Positions 1-8,489 of a stretch of 64,000 nt of DNA are shown here, piece after piece. Position 1 is the stretch's first letter; each line of letters begins with the position of its first letter. Source of the DNA: Hymenobacter aerilatus (GTDB lineage: Bacteria; Bacteroidota; Bacteroidia; Cytophagales; Hymenobacteraceae); contig NZ_CP095053.1 of the NCBI RefSeq assembly GCF_022921095.1, forward strand, positions 1,096,501-1,160,500, read 5' to 3'. The translations under genes and the position numbers were made by a program. Below the pieces are notes generated by a model, which saw only the letters and a list, made by a program, of their open reading frames with translations, was not told the DNA's origin and did no database searches.

Positions 1-1192
1 ACCCCACCACAAACTCGATTGCCCGCAGTAGCGCGGCGCAGGCCTCGTCTATCTGATCATTGGTAATGATGAGGGGCGGGGCGATGCGGAGGGAGTTGTC
101 GCAGAATAGGAACCAGTCGGTGAGGATGCCCTCGTGAAACAGGGCGCGGTCGATGATGGGCTTGAGCACGTCGAACGACTCAAACTCCACTGCCATCAGC
201 AGGCCGCAGCCGCGCACTTCCCGGATGGCTGGGTGCTGAAGCTGCGCACGGAAGCGTGCCGCTTTGTCGGCCACGCCCGCCAGCAGATTTTCCTCTTGAA
301 TGGCGTGCAGCGTAGCTAGCGAGGCCGCGCACGATACCGGGTGGCCGCCAAAGGTGGTGCAGTGACCCAGAATCGGGTTGGTCTTGAAACCGGCCATAAT
401 CTCTTGCGTGGAGATAAAGGCACCAATGGGCATGCCGCCACCCATGCCCTTGGCACACAGCAGGATATCAGGCTCGATGCCAAATTGATCGAAGGCCCAG
501 AACGTGCCGGTGCGCCCAAAGCCGCATTGGATTTCGTCCAAGATGAGCAGGGCGCCTACCTCCGTGCAGCGCTGGCGCAGCGCGGGCAGGTAGCCGGGAG
601 GCGGCACGCGCACGCCCGCCTCGCCCGCCACCGTTTCGATGATAACCGCCGCCGTGCGCTCCGTAATCAAGGCCAGATCAGGTAAGTAGTGGGGCTCGAT
701 GTGGCGCACGTCGGGTAGGAGGGGGCGGTAGCTGCGCTTGAACCCCTCAGACCCCGTGACTGATAAGGCACCCTGCGTAGAGCCATGATAGGCGCGGTGG
801 CAGCTTACTAGCTCGGTGCGGCCGGTGTGGCGCTTGGCTAGTTTCAGGGCACCTTCCACAGCCTCGGCGCCGGAATTGGTGAAGTAAACGGTATCGAGCT
901 GCTGGGGTAGGGTCTGGTGTAGGGCCTCGGCCAGCAGCGCCGGCGGCGCCGACACCAGCTCGCCGTATACCATCAGGTGCAGAAACTTATCGGTCTGGTC
1001 CTTGATAGCCTGCACGACTCGCCGGTGCCGGTGCCCCACGTTGCTGACGCCAATACCGGCAATTAGATCAAGGTAGCGGCGGCCGTCAGGGGCGTACATG
1101 TACACGCCTTCGGCCCGTTCAATCTCTAGTAGCAGCGGAAAATCGGAGGTTTGCGCCTGGTGGCGCAAGAAAAGCTGGCGGGGGGTAAGCAT
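1..1192 (-). CDS. class III PLP-dependent aminotransferase, 3' end cut by window edge
   Basis: Translating the minus strand from ATG at 1192 gives about 397 residues without a stop, running off the window start. The fold-type I class III pattern is clear: VYFTNSGAEAVEGALKLAK for the PLP phosphate, LLILDEIQCGFGRTG with Asp219 for the pyridine nitrogen, and CAKGMGGGMPIGAF with Lys248 as the Schiff-base lysine. The family (acetylornithine, ornithine and related omega-aminotransferases, about 400 residues) transfers an amino group from a terminal amine to 2-oxoglutarate. The exact substrate cannot be read from the sequence. Nearly all of the protein is present. The gene lies downstream of the sigma factor set in the same direction but is separated from it by a long palindromic element, so it is probably its own transcription unit. 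Confidence 0.9.
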   Translation of the reverse strand, partial: MLTPRQLFLRHQAQTSDFPLLLEIERAEGVYMYAPDGRRYLDLIAGIGVSNVGHRHRRVVQAIKDQTDKFLHLMVYGELVSAPPALLAEALHQTLPQQLDTVYFTNSGAEAVEGALKLAKRHTGRTELVSCHRAYHGSTQGALSVTGSEGFKRSYRPLLPDVRHIEPHYLPDLALITERTAAVIIETVAGEAGVRVPPPGYLPALRQRCTEVGALLILDEIQCGFGRTGTFWAFDQFGIEPDILLCAKGMGGGMPIGAFISTQEIMAGFKTNPILGHCTTFGGHPVSCAASLATLHAIQEENLLAGVADKAARFRAQLQHPAIREVRGCGLLMAVEFESFDVLKPIIDRALFHEGILTDWFLFCDNSLRIAPPLIITNDQIDEACAALLRAIEFVVG

Positions 1193-1217
1193 CCCGCAAA
1201 GATACAGGATGGTGAAG

Positions 1218-1374
1218 TGGTGAGATAGTGAGTAGAGAATACGACTGTCATCCTGAGCGCAGCGAAGGACCTTCTCATGGTAGAACGATGTTCGCAACAA
1301 CGACTCGTTTCAGCGTGAGAAGGTCCTTCGCAAGCTCAGGATGACAGTCGTATTCTCTACTCACTATCTCACCA
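1218..1374. repeat. long palindromic intergenic element, copy 1
   Basis: This is a near-perfect inverted repeat. The core arms read TGTCATCCTGAGC..GAAGGACCTTCTCA and its complement. The pairing continues outward through a GTGAG-rich flank, so that each arm is over 60 bases. It fills the gap between the Spy-like gene and the aminotransferase. The outer right edge contains the TAA stop of the Spy-like gene. It could form a very stable hairpin in RNA and act as a terminator or processing site. There is no transposase and no coding capacity. Confidence 0.9.
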
Positions 1375-1375
1375 T

Positions 1376-1837
1376 TTACCTCCTCCGGCTGCGAGTAACG
1401 CGTTGGAGGACTTCGCGGGTAAACTGGCGTTCGGCAGCGTAGAGTTGGCTCACTTGCCGGATACTCAGGACTTTCTGAAACTGACGGAGGTAATCTTTGT
1501 CGAGGTCTACCTCCTGCTGGCGCAGGGCCAGTACTTGGTTGAGATTGTCTTTTAGCTGCTGGTCGCTGAGGGTTTCGGGTCGGGTGGTGCGGAGCTGGCG
1601 CGAGCGTTGATTCAGGTCGCGGCGCTTGGCGGCGTATTCGTTGTAGACGGGCCAGAACTGCTGCGCCTGCTCCTGCGTGAGCGAAACTTTCTCGGTGAGG
1701 TAGGCAATGCGGGCATTCTCAAGCTGGCTGAGGCGGCCGCCAGGGGGCGTTTGCGCTGCGCCGTGCAGGCTCAGGGTCAGCACGAAAAGCACCAGCAAGG
1801 GGCGAAGAGGACGAAAAAAAGCAGATAACGGGTGCAT
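1376..1837 (-). CDS. Spy/CpxP-like periplasmic protein (ECF-associated)
   Basis: About 153 residues from the ATG at 1837. This start was chosen because it opens directly on a hydrophobic signal peptide (LLVLFVLTLSLHGAAQT) and lies just after the end of the upstream gene; an open frame continues upstream but overlaps that gene. The mature part is all helical, with an LTQEQAQQFWPVYNEY segment typical of LTxxQ/Spy-like periplasmic helical proteins and a very basic C-terminus (RVTRSRRR). Proteins of this type in Bacteroidota sit behind ECF sigma and anti-sigma genes and may sense or buffer envelope stress, as Spy and CpxP do. The stop codon lies in the flank of the palindromic element. Role is inferred from context and fold type. 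Confidence 0.7.
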   Translation of the reverse strand: MHPLSAFFRPLRPLLVLFVLTLSLHGAAQTPPGGRLSQLENARIAYLTEKVSLTQEQAQQFWPVYNEYAAKRRDLNQRSRQLRTTRPETLSDQQLKDNLNQVLALRQQEVDLDKDYLRQFQKVLSIRQVSQLYAAERQFTREVLQRVTRSRRR

Positions 1838-1853
1838 GGTGTAGAAAGCGGGC

Positions 1854-2294
1854 TTATAAATACGAGTCATCGGTGGGCTGGGCGTCGAGGGCACGCTCCA
1901 GCTCCTCGGGGGAGGCGTGCAGGTAGCTAGCGGCGGTAGCAGGCGCAGTGACCGATACATCGGCCAAGTCGGCCAGGGTTACGCGGGAGTCGTTGGCCAA
2001 TAGGTACTGCACCAGTTCTTCTTGGGGCACGGCGGCTAAGGTAGCCGAGGCCGAGGTAGGCGTGGAGCTGAGCACCAGCGACGCCGCAAACCCACCTAGC
2101 AGCAGCACGGAGGCCAGCGCGGTGCGAAGGGGTAGGGGCAGACGGCCCAACCAACTCAGCGCCGGGGCTGCAGGATCGGTTGGCTGCACGCGGTCCATCA
2201 CGCGGCGCGGCAGCTGCTCGAAGTAGCTGGCTGGGGGCGGCGCCAGCGGGTAGGGCCGGCGCGGGTGGTCATCCAATCGGAAGGGCGTGTTCAT
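1854..2294 (-). CDS. putative membrane-anchored anti-sigma factor
   Basis: A 146-residue protein with a proline-rich cytoplasmic N-terminal half, one transmembrane helix (about residues 58-76, ALASVLLLGGFAASLVL) and a short outer domain of about 65 residues. It lies 30 bases after the ECF sigma gene and 16 bases before the Spy-like gene, all in one direction. This order (sigma, single-pass membrane protein, periplasmic helical protein) is the usual one for an ECF sigma with its anti-sigma factor. No zinc-binding HxxxCxxC anti-sigma motif is seen, so the assignment rests on position, size and topology. It could also be an uncharacterised membrane protein. Confidence 0.6.
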   Translation of the reverse strand: MNTPFRLDDHPRRPYPLAPPPASYFEQLPRRVMDRVQPTDPAAPALSWLGRLPLPLRTALASVLLLGGFAASLVLSSTPTSASATLAAVPQEELVQYLLANDSRVTLADLADVSVTAPATAASYLHASPEELERALDAQPTDDSYL

Positions 2295-2324
2295 ATCGGT
2301 TAGAAACGGCGCGGGCCGCGGGGT

Positions 2325-2879
2325 TTAATCGTTGGTAGGCTGATTGTTGACGTACTGCTCAATTTTCTTTACGGCGTGGTGGTAGGAGGCTTTCAGCGCA
2401 CCCACCGACGTGCCCGTGACGTCGGCCATCTGCTCGTAAGTCATGTCCTCGTAGTATTTCAGGTTGAACACCAGGCGCTGTTTGTCGGGCAGGCGCAGGA
2501 TGGCTTTTTGCAGCTTTTGCTCCACCTCATCGCCGGAGAGTAGGCCGGGGTCAGCCTCGGCCTTGGCCAGCAACTCGGCACCCACATCGTTGAGGGGTAG
2601 GAAGAACTTACGCCGCTTGCTCGACAGAAAATTCAGGCACTCGTTGGTGGCAATGCGGTAAATCCAGGTGAAGAGGCTGGCGTCCTGCCGAAAGGTTGAA
2701 AGGTTCTTCCACACCTTCACGAAGGTGTCTTGCGTGAGGTCGTCGGCGTCTTGGTGGTCGACTACCATCTTGCGCACGTGCCAATACACCCGCTGCTGGT
2801 ATTTGCGCACCAGCTGGTTGAAGGCCAGATTGCGGGAGGCCGGATCAGCAAACTTGGCAAGTATCTCCTGGTCTTCCAA
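2325..2879 (-). CDS. ECF-type RNA polymerase sigma factor
   Basis: 184 residues. Region 2 is clear at about residues 23-62 (VDHQDADDLTQDTFVKVWKN, the core-binding and -10 recognition helix), and region 4 lies at about 126-177 (RLPDKQRLVFNLKYYEDM followed by a helix-turn-helix, MADVTGTSVGALKASYHHAV). The only start that fits the family N-terminus (EDQEILAKFADP) is a TTG at 2879; no in-frame ATG exists between it and an upstream stop. It directs RNA polymerase to a small stress or envelope regulon. It is the first gene of a three-gene set with the anti-sigma-like and Spy-like genes. Confidence 0.9.
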   Translation of the reverse strand: MEDQEILAKFADPASRNLAFNQLVRKYQQRVYWHVRKMVVDHQDADDLTQDTFVKVWKNLSTFRQDASLFTWIYRIATNECLNFLSSKRRKFFLPLNDVGAELLAKAEADPGLLSGDEVEQKLQKAILRLPDKQRLVFNLKYYEDMTYEQMADVTGTSVGALKASYHHAVKKIEQYVNNQPTND

Positions 2880-3142
2880 GCAGAAGCGGGGGTTAGGTCG
2901 GGTAGGGTATGAGGGTTAGACGCAAGGAATAGGGTAGGGTTTAATCGGTAAATAAAAATAGACCAAGACCAGCGCTGCAACACCGTGCGTCCCAGGCCGA
3001 AGCTCTGGATGTGCTACTGGACTGCACGCAGGGGGCGTGCCGGGCACACCGGGCAGCCAAAACCTGGCGCCCGCCGTACTACCAGAGGTCGGTGGGCGTT
3101 TCATGGATGTCGTCCCCGATTTTCTCACCAACCCGCCCCTGC

Positions 3143-5029
3143 ATGGACCTTACCCATTCCAACTACGGCCTTTCGGCCAGCAAAGAAGAGGAAGAGAACA
3201 CCACCTCACCCGTTGCCAGCGAACCTACCAGCCTACCTACCGAAGACCCCGGCAACCCGCTGCCCCGCGCCGTGCTGCGCCTCAACAATCACCAGCTGCT
3301 CGATGGCGAGTGGAAGTTTGCGGTGGATACCGAAGACCACGGCCTGCGCGACGGCTGGCAATTGGGCCACGCCTACCAGCACACGGCTCAGTGGCCGGGC
3401 TCGGTGGAAATGCACATGGCCACCGCCAAGGGCGAGCACAGCCCCGTTGCCTGGAAAGACAAGGTAGTGGTGTGGTACGAGCGGGAGTTTGCCCTACCCG
3501 AGCGCGACGACGAGCAGGCGCATTCCATGCTCCAGCTCACCTTTGGCGCCTGCGGCTACGAAACCCGCGTGTGGCTGAACGGGCACTTGCTGCAAACCAT
3601 TGAGGGTGAAGAAGTACACTACGGTGAGTATACGTCTTTCTCCTACGAGCTACCCGAGGAAATCCTGCACCTGCGCAACCGCCTCACCGTGCGCATTGCC
3701 GATACGATGGACGCCGAAACGCCCCGCGGCAAGCAGGAATCGCACGTGTACAAGCGCGGCGGCATCTGGTACCAAACCTACACGGGGGCTGTGCGCTCGG
3801 TGTGGTTGGAGATGGTAGAGCGCAACCGCCTCCGTTCCCGCGTGGGGGTAGTGAGCGTGGTAGAAGACCAGTTGGTGCGCTTCAATCTCACCATGCGCAT
3901 CCATGACCCCGGCCACTACATAGTGCGCTTGCAGGTATTTGGGCAAGAGTCAGAAGCGGCAGAGCCGTTGGCTGTTTCTGATTTTCCGCTGCTGCTGGAG
4001 GCAGGGCAGCACGAGCAGCGCGTGGTGATGGAGCTACCCGGTGCCGAGCTCTGGTCGCCGGCCTCACCGCATCTCTATCGGCTGGTGGCTCAGCTGATTG
4101 ATGCTGATGGCTACGCGGCGCAGATAGAAGCCTACTTCGGGCTGCGCAAAATTGAGGCGCGGGGCTGCTACGTGTACCTCAACAATGAGCGTATCTACCT
4201 CGATGGTATTTTGTACCAACCCGGCACGGCTACCTACGCCGAGATACAGCGCCATTTCTACGCCATGAAGGAGCTGGGGTGTAACCTGGTGCGCGTGCAC
4301 ATTGCCGGCGTCGACCCGCGCATCTACAACTTGGCCGACGAGCTAGGGCTGCTGCTGTGGGTGGAAGTGCCCAGTCCGCACAGCTCTACCACGCGCAGCC
4401 GGCGCAACCACCGGGCCGAGCTGCTGCGCATGGTGTCGCTCATGGAAACGCACCCATCCATCATCATTTGGAGCTTATATAATGAAGACTGGGGCGCCCA
4501 GGACATTGCCGTCAACCGCAAAACCCAGCAGTACATTGTGGATACCTACCACTACATGCAGCTGGCGCACCCGCAGTTTCTGGTGGTCGACAACGATGGT
4601 TGGCACCACATTTCCTACCACGGCCGCTTGAAATCGGACTTGCTGACGGCCCACCTCTACACGCCCGACGCCAACCGCTGGCGCGAGCTGCTGGACCGGC
4701 TGGTGCGCGGCGAGTTGGAAGGCACGGCCGCTTTCCCGCTGGTGGTAGGCGACCCGTTTTTCTACCGTCGTCAGGTGCCGTTGCTGGTAAGCGAGTGGGG
4801 CGGCTTTGGCTTCCCCGACTACGGTGGCCCCCAAGACGATGCCGAGCGTGCCGAGCGCATTCGGTTGTTCAAAGAGGAGCTGCGCGCCCGCCCTATTGCC
4901 GGCGACGTGTACACGCAGGCCACCAACATTGAGGATGAGCGCAACGGCCTGATAGACCCGCAGACCGGCGAGCTGAACGTGCCGGCGGGGCTGCTGGCCT
5001 CGGGGCCGCCGCCTGCACCGTCAGTGTAA
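3143..5029 (+). CDS. glycoside hydrolase family 2 enzyme (beta-galactosidase/glucuronidase-like)
   Basis: About 628 residues from ATG 3143; ATG 3107 is an alternative. The GH2 layout is visible: an N-terminal jelly-roll sugar-binding domain (about 45-230, with VWLNGHLL and a KRGGIWYQTYTG segment), an immunoglobulin-like domain (about 235-345) and a TIM barrel. The acid/base is Glu448 in SLYNEDWG and the nucleophile is Glu551 in LLVSEWGGFG. No signal peptide is seen, so it probably acts in the cytoplasm on an oligosaccharide that has been imported. Which beta-glycoside it cleaves cannot be read. It is followed after 96 bases, across a hairpin, by a six-hairpin glycosidase in the same direction, so the two probably work on the same glycan. 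Confidence 0.88.
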   Translation: MDLTHSNYGLSASKEEEENTTSPVASEPTSLPTEDPGNPLPRAVLRLNNHQLLDGEWKFAVDTEDHGLRDGWQLGHAYQHTAQWPGSVEMHMATAKGEHSPVAWKDKVVVWYEREFALPERDDEQAHSMLQLTFGACGYETRVWLNGHLLQTIEGEEVHYGEYTSFSYELPEEILHLRNRLTVRIADTMDAETPRGKQESHVYKRGGIWYQTYTGAVRSVWLEMVERNRLRSRVGVVSVVEDQLVRFNLTMRIHDPGHYIVRLQVFGQESEAAEPLAVSDFPLLLEAGQHEQRVVMELPGAELWSPASPHLYRLVAQLIDADGYAAQIEAYFGLRKIEARGCYVYLNNERIYLDGILYQPGTATYAEIQRHFYAMKELGCNLVRVHIAGVDPRIYNLADELGLLLWVEVPSPHSSTTRSRRNHRAELLRMVSLMETHPSIIIWSLYNEDWGAQDIAVNRKTQQYIVDTYHYMQLAHPQFLVVDNDGWHHISYHGRLKSDLLTAHLYTPDANRWRELLDRLVRGELEGTAAFPLVVGDPFFYRRQVPLLVSEWGGFGFPDYGGPQDDAERAERIRLFKEELRARPIAGDVYTQATNIEDERNGLIDPQTGELNVPAGLLASGPPPAPSV

Positions 5030-5040
5030 GGGCAATTGCT

Positions 5041-5090
5041 GGACGCCCGCCGGTCCGATGCGTTGTTATGCATCGGACCGGCGGGCGTCC
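5041..5090 (+). other. perfect 21-bp hairpin between two glycosidase genes
   Basis: Arms 5041-5061 and 5070-5090 are exact reverse complements with an 8-base loop. There is no T-tract after the stem, so it is unlike a simple intrinsic terminator in the plus direction. It begins 12 bases after the GH2 stop and ends 36 bases before the next ATG. It may set differential expression or mRNA stability of the two cistrons. Confidence 0.75.
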
Positions 5091-5125
5091 GCTGTTACGT
5101 GTTATCAGCACTACTTGTATATCGA

Positions 5126-7336
5126 ATGCATCATCCCCCAGCTATTCCTACCCGTGCAGCCGTGTGGCACTCCGAGGCCTATACGCTCTACCCCGACCGC
5201 GTGGCGCAGGGTGGGTATGAGGCGCGGGCCGTGTCGCGCACTGAACTGGTGTCGAATTACCCCAACACAGCCGGACGCTGGCAGCAGACCATCAACACCG
5301 CCGACTTTCCGCAGTACCACTCCGACTACCCTCTCTCCGACACGCTTTACAACCTGGCCCTAGAAGAAGCCCGCCGCGCCGTGGAACTCGATGGTACGTT
5401 CCGCACGGGGCAGGAGTGGGCCGGCGTCTGGACGCGCGACATCAGCTATTCCATCATCCTGTCACAGGCCCTGTTGCAGCCCGAAGTGGCCATGACCAGC
5501 CTTTTGCGTAAGGTCACGCCCAACGGCCGCATTACACAGGACACTGGCACAGGTGGTGCCTACCCTTGCTCCACCGACCGCATGATTTGGGCCGTGGCTG
5601 CCTGGGAAATCTACCTGGTGACCGGCGACGAATCCTGGCTGCGCAAAGTCTACCCCATCATCAAACGGTCCATCGAAGACGATATGCAGAATGCCTACGA
5701 CCTGCACAACGGCTTGGTGCGCGGCGAGTCGTCGTTCCTGGACTGGCGCGAGCAGACTTACCCCCGCTGGATGCAGCCCGCCGACATCTGTCAGAGTGAG
5801 TGCCTGGGTACCAACGCCGTGCACTACCAAGCCAACGTGGTGGTGGCCGAAATGGCTCGTCACCTTGGAGATGCCCCCGCCGCCACCCGCCATCAACAGT
5901 TGGCCCATCGCATCCGGCAAGGCATCAACCGGCACCTGTGGCAGCCCGACAAAGGCTACTACGGCCAGTTTCTATACGGGCGTCATTTCTTGATGCTTTC
6001 GCCAAAAGCCGAGGCGCTGGGCGAGGCCCTGAGCGTATTATTTGGTGTGGCCGAGGACGAACAGGCGCAGCAGGTAGTCGCTCAAACACCTACCGTTCCG
6101 TTCGGCGTGCCATGCATCTACCCGCAAATTCCGGGCGTTCCGCCCTACCACAACAACGGGGTGTGGCCCTTCGTGCAGAGCTATTGGGCGCTGGCCGCCG
6201 CCAAGGTAGGCAACGAGGAGTCGGTGCTGGAAAGCATAGCCGCCATCTACCGCCCGGCAGCGCTGTTCCTGACCAACAAGGAAAACTTCGTGGCCGAAAA
6301 CGGTGACTTCACCGGCACGCAGGTCAATAGCAGCAATATGCTCTGGAGCCTCTCGGGTAGCCTGAGTTTAGTGTATAAGTTGTTGTTTGGGATGCAGTTT
6401 GAGGTGGATCGGCTGGTGTTCAAACCCTTTGTGCCGCAGGCGTTGCAGGGCACACGCACGCTTACAGGCGTGCGCTACCGTGATGCCGTACTCGATGTGG
6501 AGCTGCAAGGCTTCGGCAACGAGCTGAGCAGCATCCTGCTCGACGGACAACCTGTGGCCGAAGCCGCTGTGCCTGCTACCCTCACGGGTCGGCACACGCT
6601 ACGCCTGGTGCTCAGCGGCCAAGCGCCGGCGCCGGCGGCCGTCAATCGGGTGCGCAATACCTGTTCACCCGAAACCCCGGACGCCCATTTGCAACTCGGG
6701 TCCGACCACGTAAAGCGATTGGAATGGCAGCCGGTGCCGGGCGCAGCGCACTACCGGATATACAGGTACGGCCGGCTCCACGAAACGACGCCTAACGGAC
6801 GGGTGACGGCTGTGGCGGCCGACGATATACTTGCGGAATACCAGGTGACGGCGGTAGACAAGGATGGGCTGGAATCGTTTGCCAGTGAGCCCCAACGTTG
6901 GCAAGACGCGCTGGCCCAGCAGGTGCAGCTCGAAACGGTAGCCACGGCATCGTTCCTACCCTACAACGGCTTCACAGGTAAGGGCTTCATCGAAATCAGC
7001 AAAACCACAAACACCACTCTCACCATCCCCGTGACCGTGGCCGAGGAAGGCCTATACATCGTGGATTTCCGCTACGCCAACGGCAACGGCCCCATCAACA
7101 CCGAAAATAAGTGCGCCATCCGCACGCTGCGGCGGGGCGCCGAGCTACTGGGCACTGTGGTACTACCCCAGCGCGGCACCGATGCGTGGTCGGACTGGGG
7201 CTATACCAACCCGCTGCCCGTGCGCCTACCCAACGGCACCACCCACCTGACCCTAACCTTCGAGCCCGCCAACGAAAACATGAACGGCGACGTGAATCAA
7301 GCTATGCTGGATTATATGCGGGTGGTGAAGTTGTGA
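5126..7336 (+). CDS. six-hairpin (alpha/alpha)6-barrel glycosidase with C-terminal carbohydrate-binding domain
   Basis: 736 residues from ATG 5126. An open frame reaches back to a TTG at 5036, but that extension runs through the hairpin and looks non-coding. Residues from about 50 to 470 show the repeating Trp/Tyr-rich helices of a six-hairpin glycosidase (TGQEWAGVWTRDISYS, SSFLDWREQTYPRWMQP, NNGVWPFVQSYWALAA). Such folds are found in debranching, trehalase-like and rhamnosidase-like enzymes; the CAZy family cannot be fixed by eye. A linker domain (about 500-615) precedes a beta-sandwich resembling CBM6/CBM35 (about 620-735). No signal peptide is seen. It pairs with the GH2 gene before it. 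Its last codons and TGA stop lie in GTGAAG/GTGAG-rich sequence that belongs to the flank of a palindromic element. Confidence 0.75.
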   Translation: MHHPPAIPTRAAVWHSEAYTLYPDRVAQGGYEARAVSRTELVSNYPNTAGRWQQTINTADFPQYHSDYPLSDTLYNLALEEARRAVELDGTFRTGQEWAGVWTRDISYSIILSQALLQPEVAMTSLLRKVTPNGRITQDTGTGGAYPCSTDRMIWAVAAWEIYLVTGDESWLRKVYPIIKRSIEDDMQNAYDLHNGLVRGESSFLDWREQTYPRWMQPADICQSECLGTNAVHYQANVVVAEMARHLGDAPAATRHQQLAHRIRQGINRHLWQPDKGYYGQFLYGRHFLMLSPKAEALGEALSVLFGVAEDEQAQQVVAQTPTVPFGVPCIYPQIPGVPPYHNNGVWPFVQSYWALAAAKVGNEESVLESIAAIYRPAALFLTNKENFVAENGDFTGTQVNSSNMLWSLSGSLSLVYKLLFGMQFEVDRLVFKPFVPQALQGTRTLTGVRYRDAVLDVELQGFGNELSSILLDGQPVAEAAVPATLTGRHTLRLVLSGQAPAPAAVNRVRNTCSPETPDAHLQLGSDHVKRLEWQPVPGAAHYRIYRYGRLHETTPNGRVTAVAADDILAEYQVTAVDKDGLESFASEPQRWQDALAQQVQLETVATASFLPYNGFTGKGFIEISKTTNTTLTIPVTVAEEGLYIVDFRYANGNGPINTENKCAIRTLRRGAELLGTVVLPQRGTDAWSDWGYTNPLPVRLPNGTTHLTLTFEPANENMNGDVNQAMLDYMRVVKL

Positions 7337-7337
7337 A

Positions 7338-7533
7338 TGGTGAGATGATAAAATAGTGAGTAATAAGTTGAAAAATGCCTGTCATCCTGAGCGGAGCGAA
7401 GGACCTTCTCACGCGTGAACAAGTAGTTGTTACGTCTATCGTGCTAATGTGAGAAGGTCCTTCGCAAGCTCAGGATGACACACTTTTTAACTCACCATTT
7501 CACAAACTCACCACTCACCTTCACTATCTCACC
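7338..7533. repeat. long palindromic intergenic element, copy 2
   Basis: The core inverted repeat spans 7380-7480 (TGTCATCCTGAGCGGAGC.. and its partner). Outside it lie flanks rich in GTGAG or CTCAC units (7338-7361 and 7491-7533). It sits between two convergent genes; the TGA stops at 7336 and 7529 both lie in flank-type sequence. This position fits a bidirectional terminator. Confidence 0.88.
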
Positions 7534-8278
7534 GCTTCGTGGCATAAGAAAACCCGACAGTAATATTTGTATTGTCAGGGACTTTGCCTTCGCTGTATTG
7601 GCTTTCGTGCGTATAGTTGTAGCTGAAGTTGAAGGCCAAGTGGTTGGTGAGCTTGAGGGCGGCCGTGGAGACGTTGCTGAAGCGGTAATTGTTGAAATTG
7701 GCCAAGGATGGCTGATAGAACGTGATGGAGCTAACCGTCAGGATTTTAATGGAGTAGGCGACTTTGAAGCGCACCGAGTTGCGAGCCGTGAGCTGAGAGG
7801 TGCCATCCAGAAAATTAGTTTTCTCCCGGATAATAAGGTTGCTGATCGAGACTTCCCTACCCAGCGTATCGGAGTAGAAAGCCCAGCCGGGCCCGGCGCC
7901 CAGCTGCACGCGGTCGGTGATGCCGCGCAAGTTGCTGCGCTCGAAGCCCCCAATGGCATAGGCCCGAAAACGGCCTTTGTAGTAGTAGGGGGTGGCGTTG
8001 AGCAGCAACTCCCGCTCCCTCAGCAAGCCATCTTGTTTGCCATAGATAAAGCTGCCGTTGAGGGGTAGGCCGTAGTGCTGCCCGCGGGTGAAGGTGAGGG
8101 CCTGGGTGGTAGATAATAGTGCCCTGTTGACGCCTCCTTTGCTGAAGGCACCTGTCAACTGGCTGTTGTATACAATTAGCGTGGTATCGCGCTGCTGCTG
8201 GTTTTGGGCGCGAGCTGCCGGCGGGGCGAGCAGCAAAGCTGCCAGGAGCAGCAAACAAAAGCAATACAGTTTGGGCAT
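7529..8278 (-). CDS. DUF481-family outer-membrane beta-barrel-like protein
   Basis: 249 residues from ATG 8278, which begins with a clear signal peptide (FCLLLLAALLLAPPAARAQ). The mature part is a run of alternating amphipathic strands rich in Tyr, Phe and Asn (YYYKGRFRAYAIGGFERSN, FNFSYNYTHESQYSEG), matching the DUF481 family of salt-induced or putative outer-membrane proteins. Function is not known. It ends in sequence that belongs to the flank of the palindromic element. It is divergent from the MscS channel gene, with 211 bases between the starts; both are envelope genes, so shared osmotic regulation is possible but not shown. Confidence 0.72.
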   Translation of the reverse strand: MPKLYCFCLLLLAALLLAPPAARAQNQQQRDTTLIVYNSQLTGAFSKGGVNRALLSTTQALTFTRGQHYGLPLNGSFIYGKQDGLLRERELLLNATPYYYKGRFRAYAIGGFERSNLRGITDRVQLGAGPGWAFYSDTLGREVSISNLIIREKTNFLDGTSQLTARNSVRFKVAYSIKILTVSSITFYQPSLANFNNYRFSNVSTAALKLTNHLAFNFSYNYTHESQYSEGKVPDNTNITVGFSYATKR

Positions 8279-8489
8279 AAAATCGAGCTGGGCGGGTCGC
8301 TGCAACCAGCCAGGGGCAACAGCAAAAAGGCAAATTGGCAAAGGCTCCGACTAGGGCGGAATCCTGTAAAGGTAGGGCCGCTGCCTCGACTTTGCTGGGA
8401 GGTAAGATTGATAGTCACCAAGGTATATTGCATGATCAGCCCCAGCCTGGACGCCTGGCTTTCACCTTTTGTGTGTTTCATTGAAAAGT

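Noticed and set aside
5036..5125. Longer N-terminus of the six-hairpin glycosidase from TTG 5036
   Set aside because: The extra 30 codons run through a perfect hairpin and encode no signal peptide or domain; ATG 5126 fits better.
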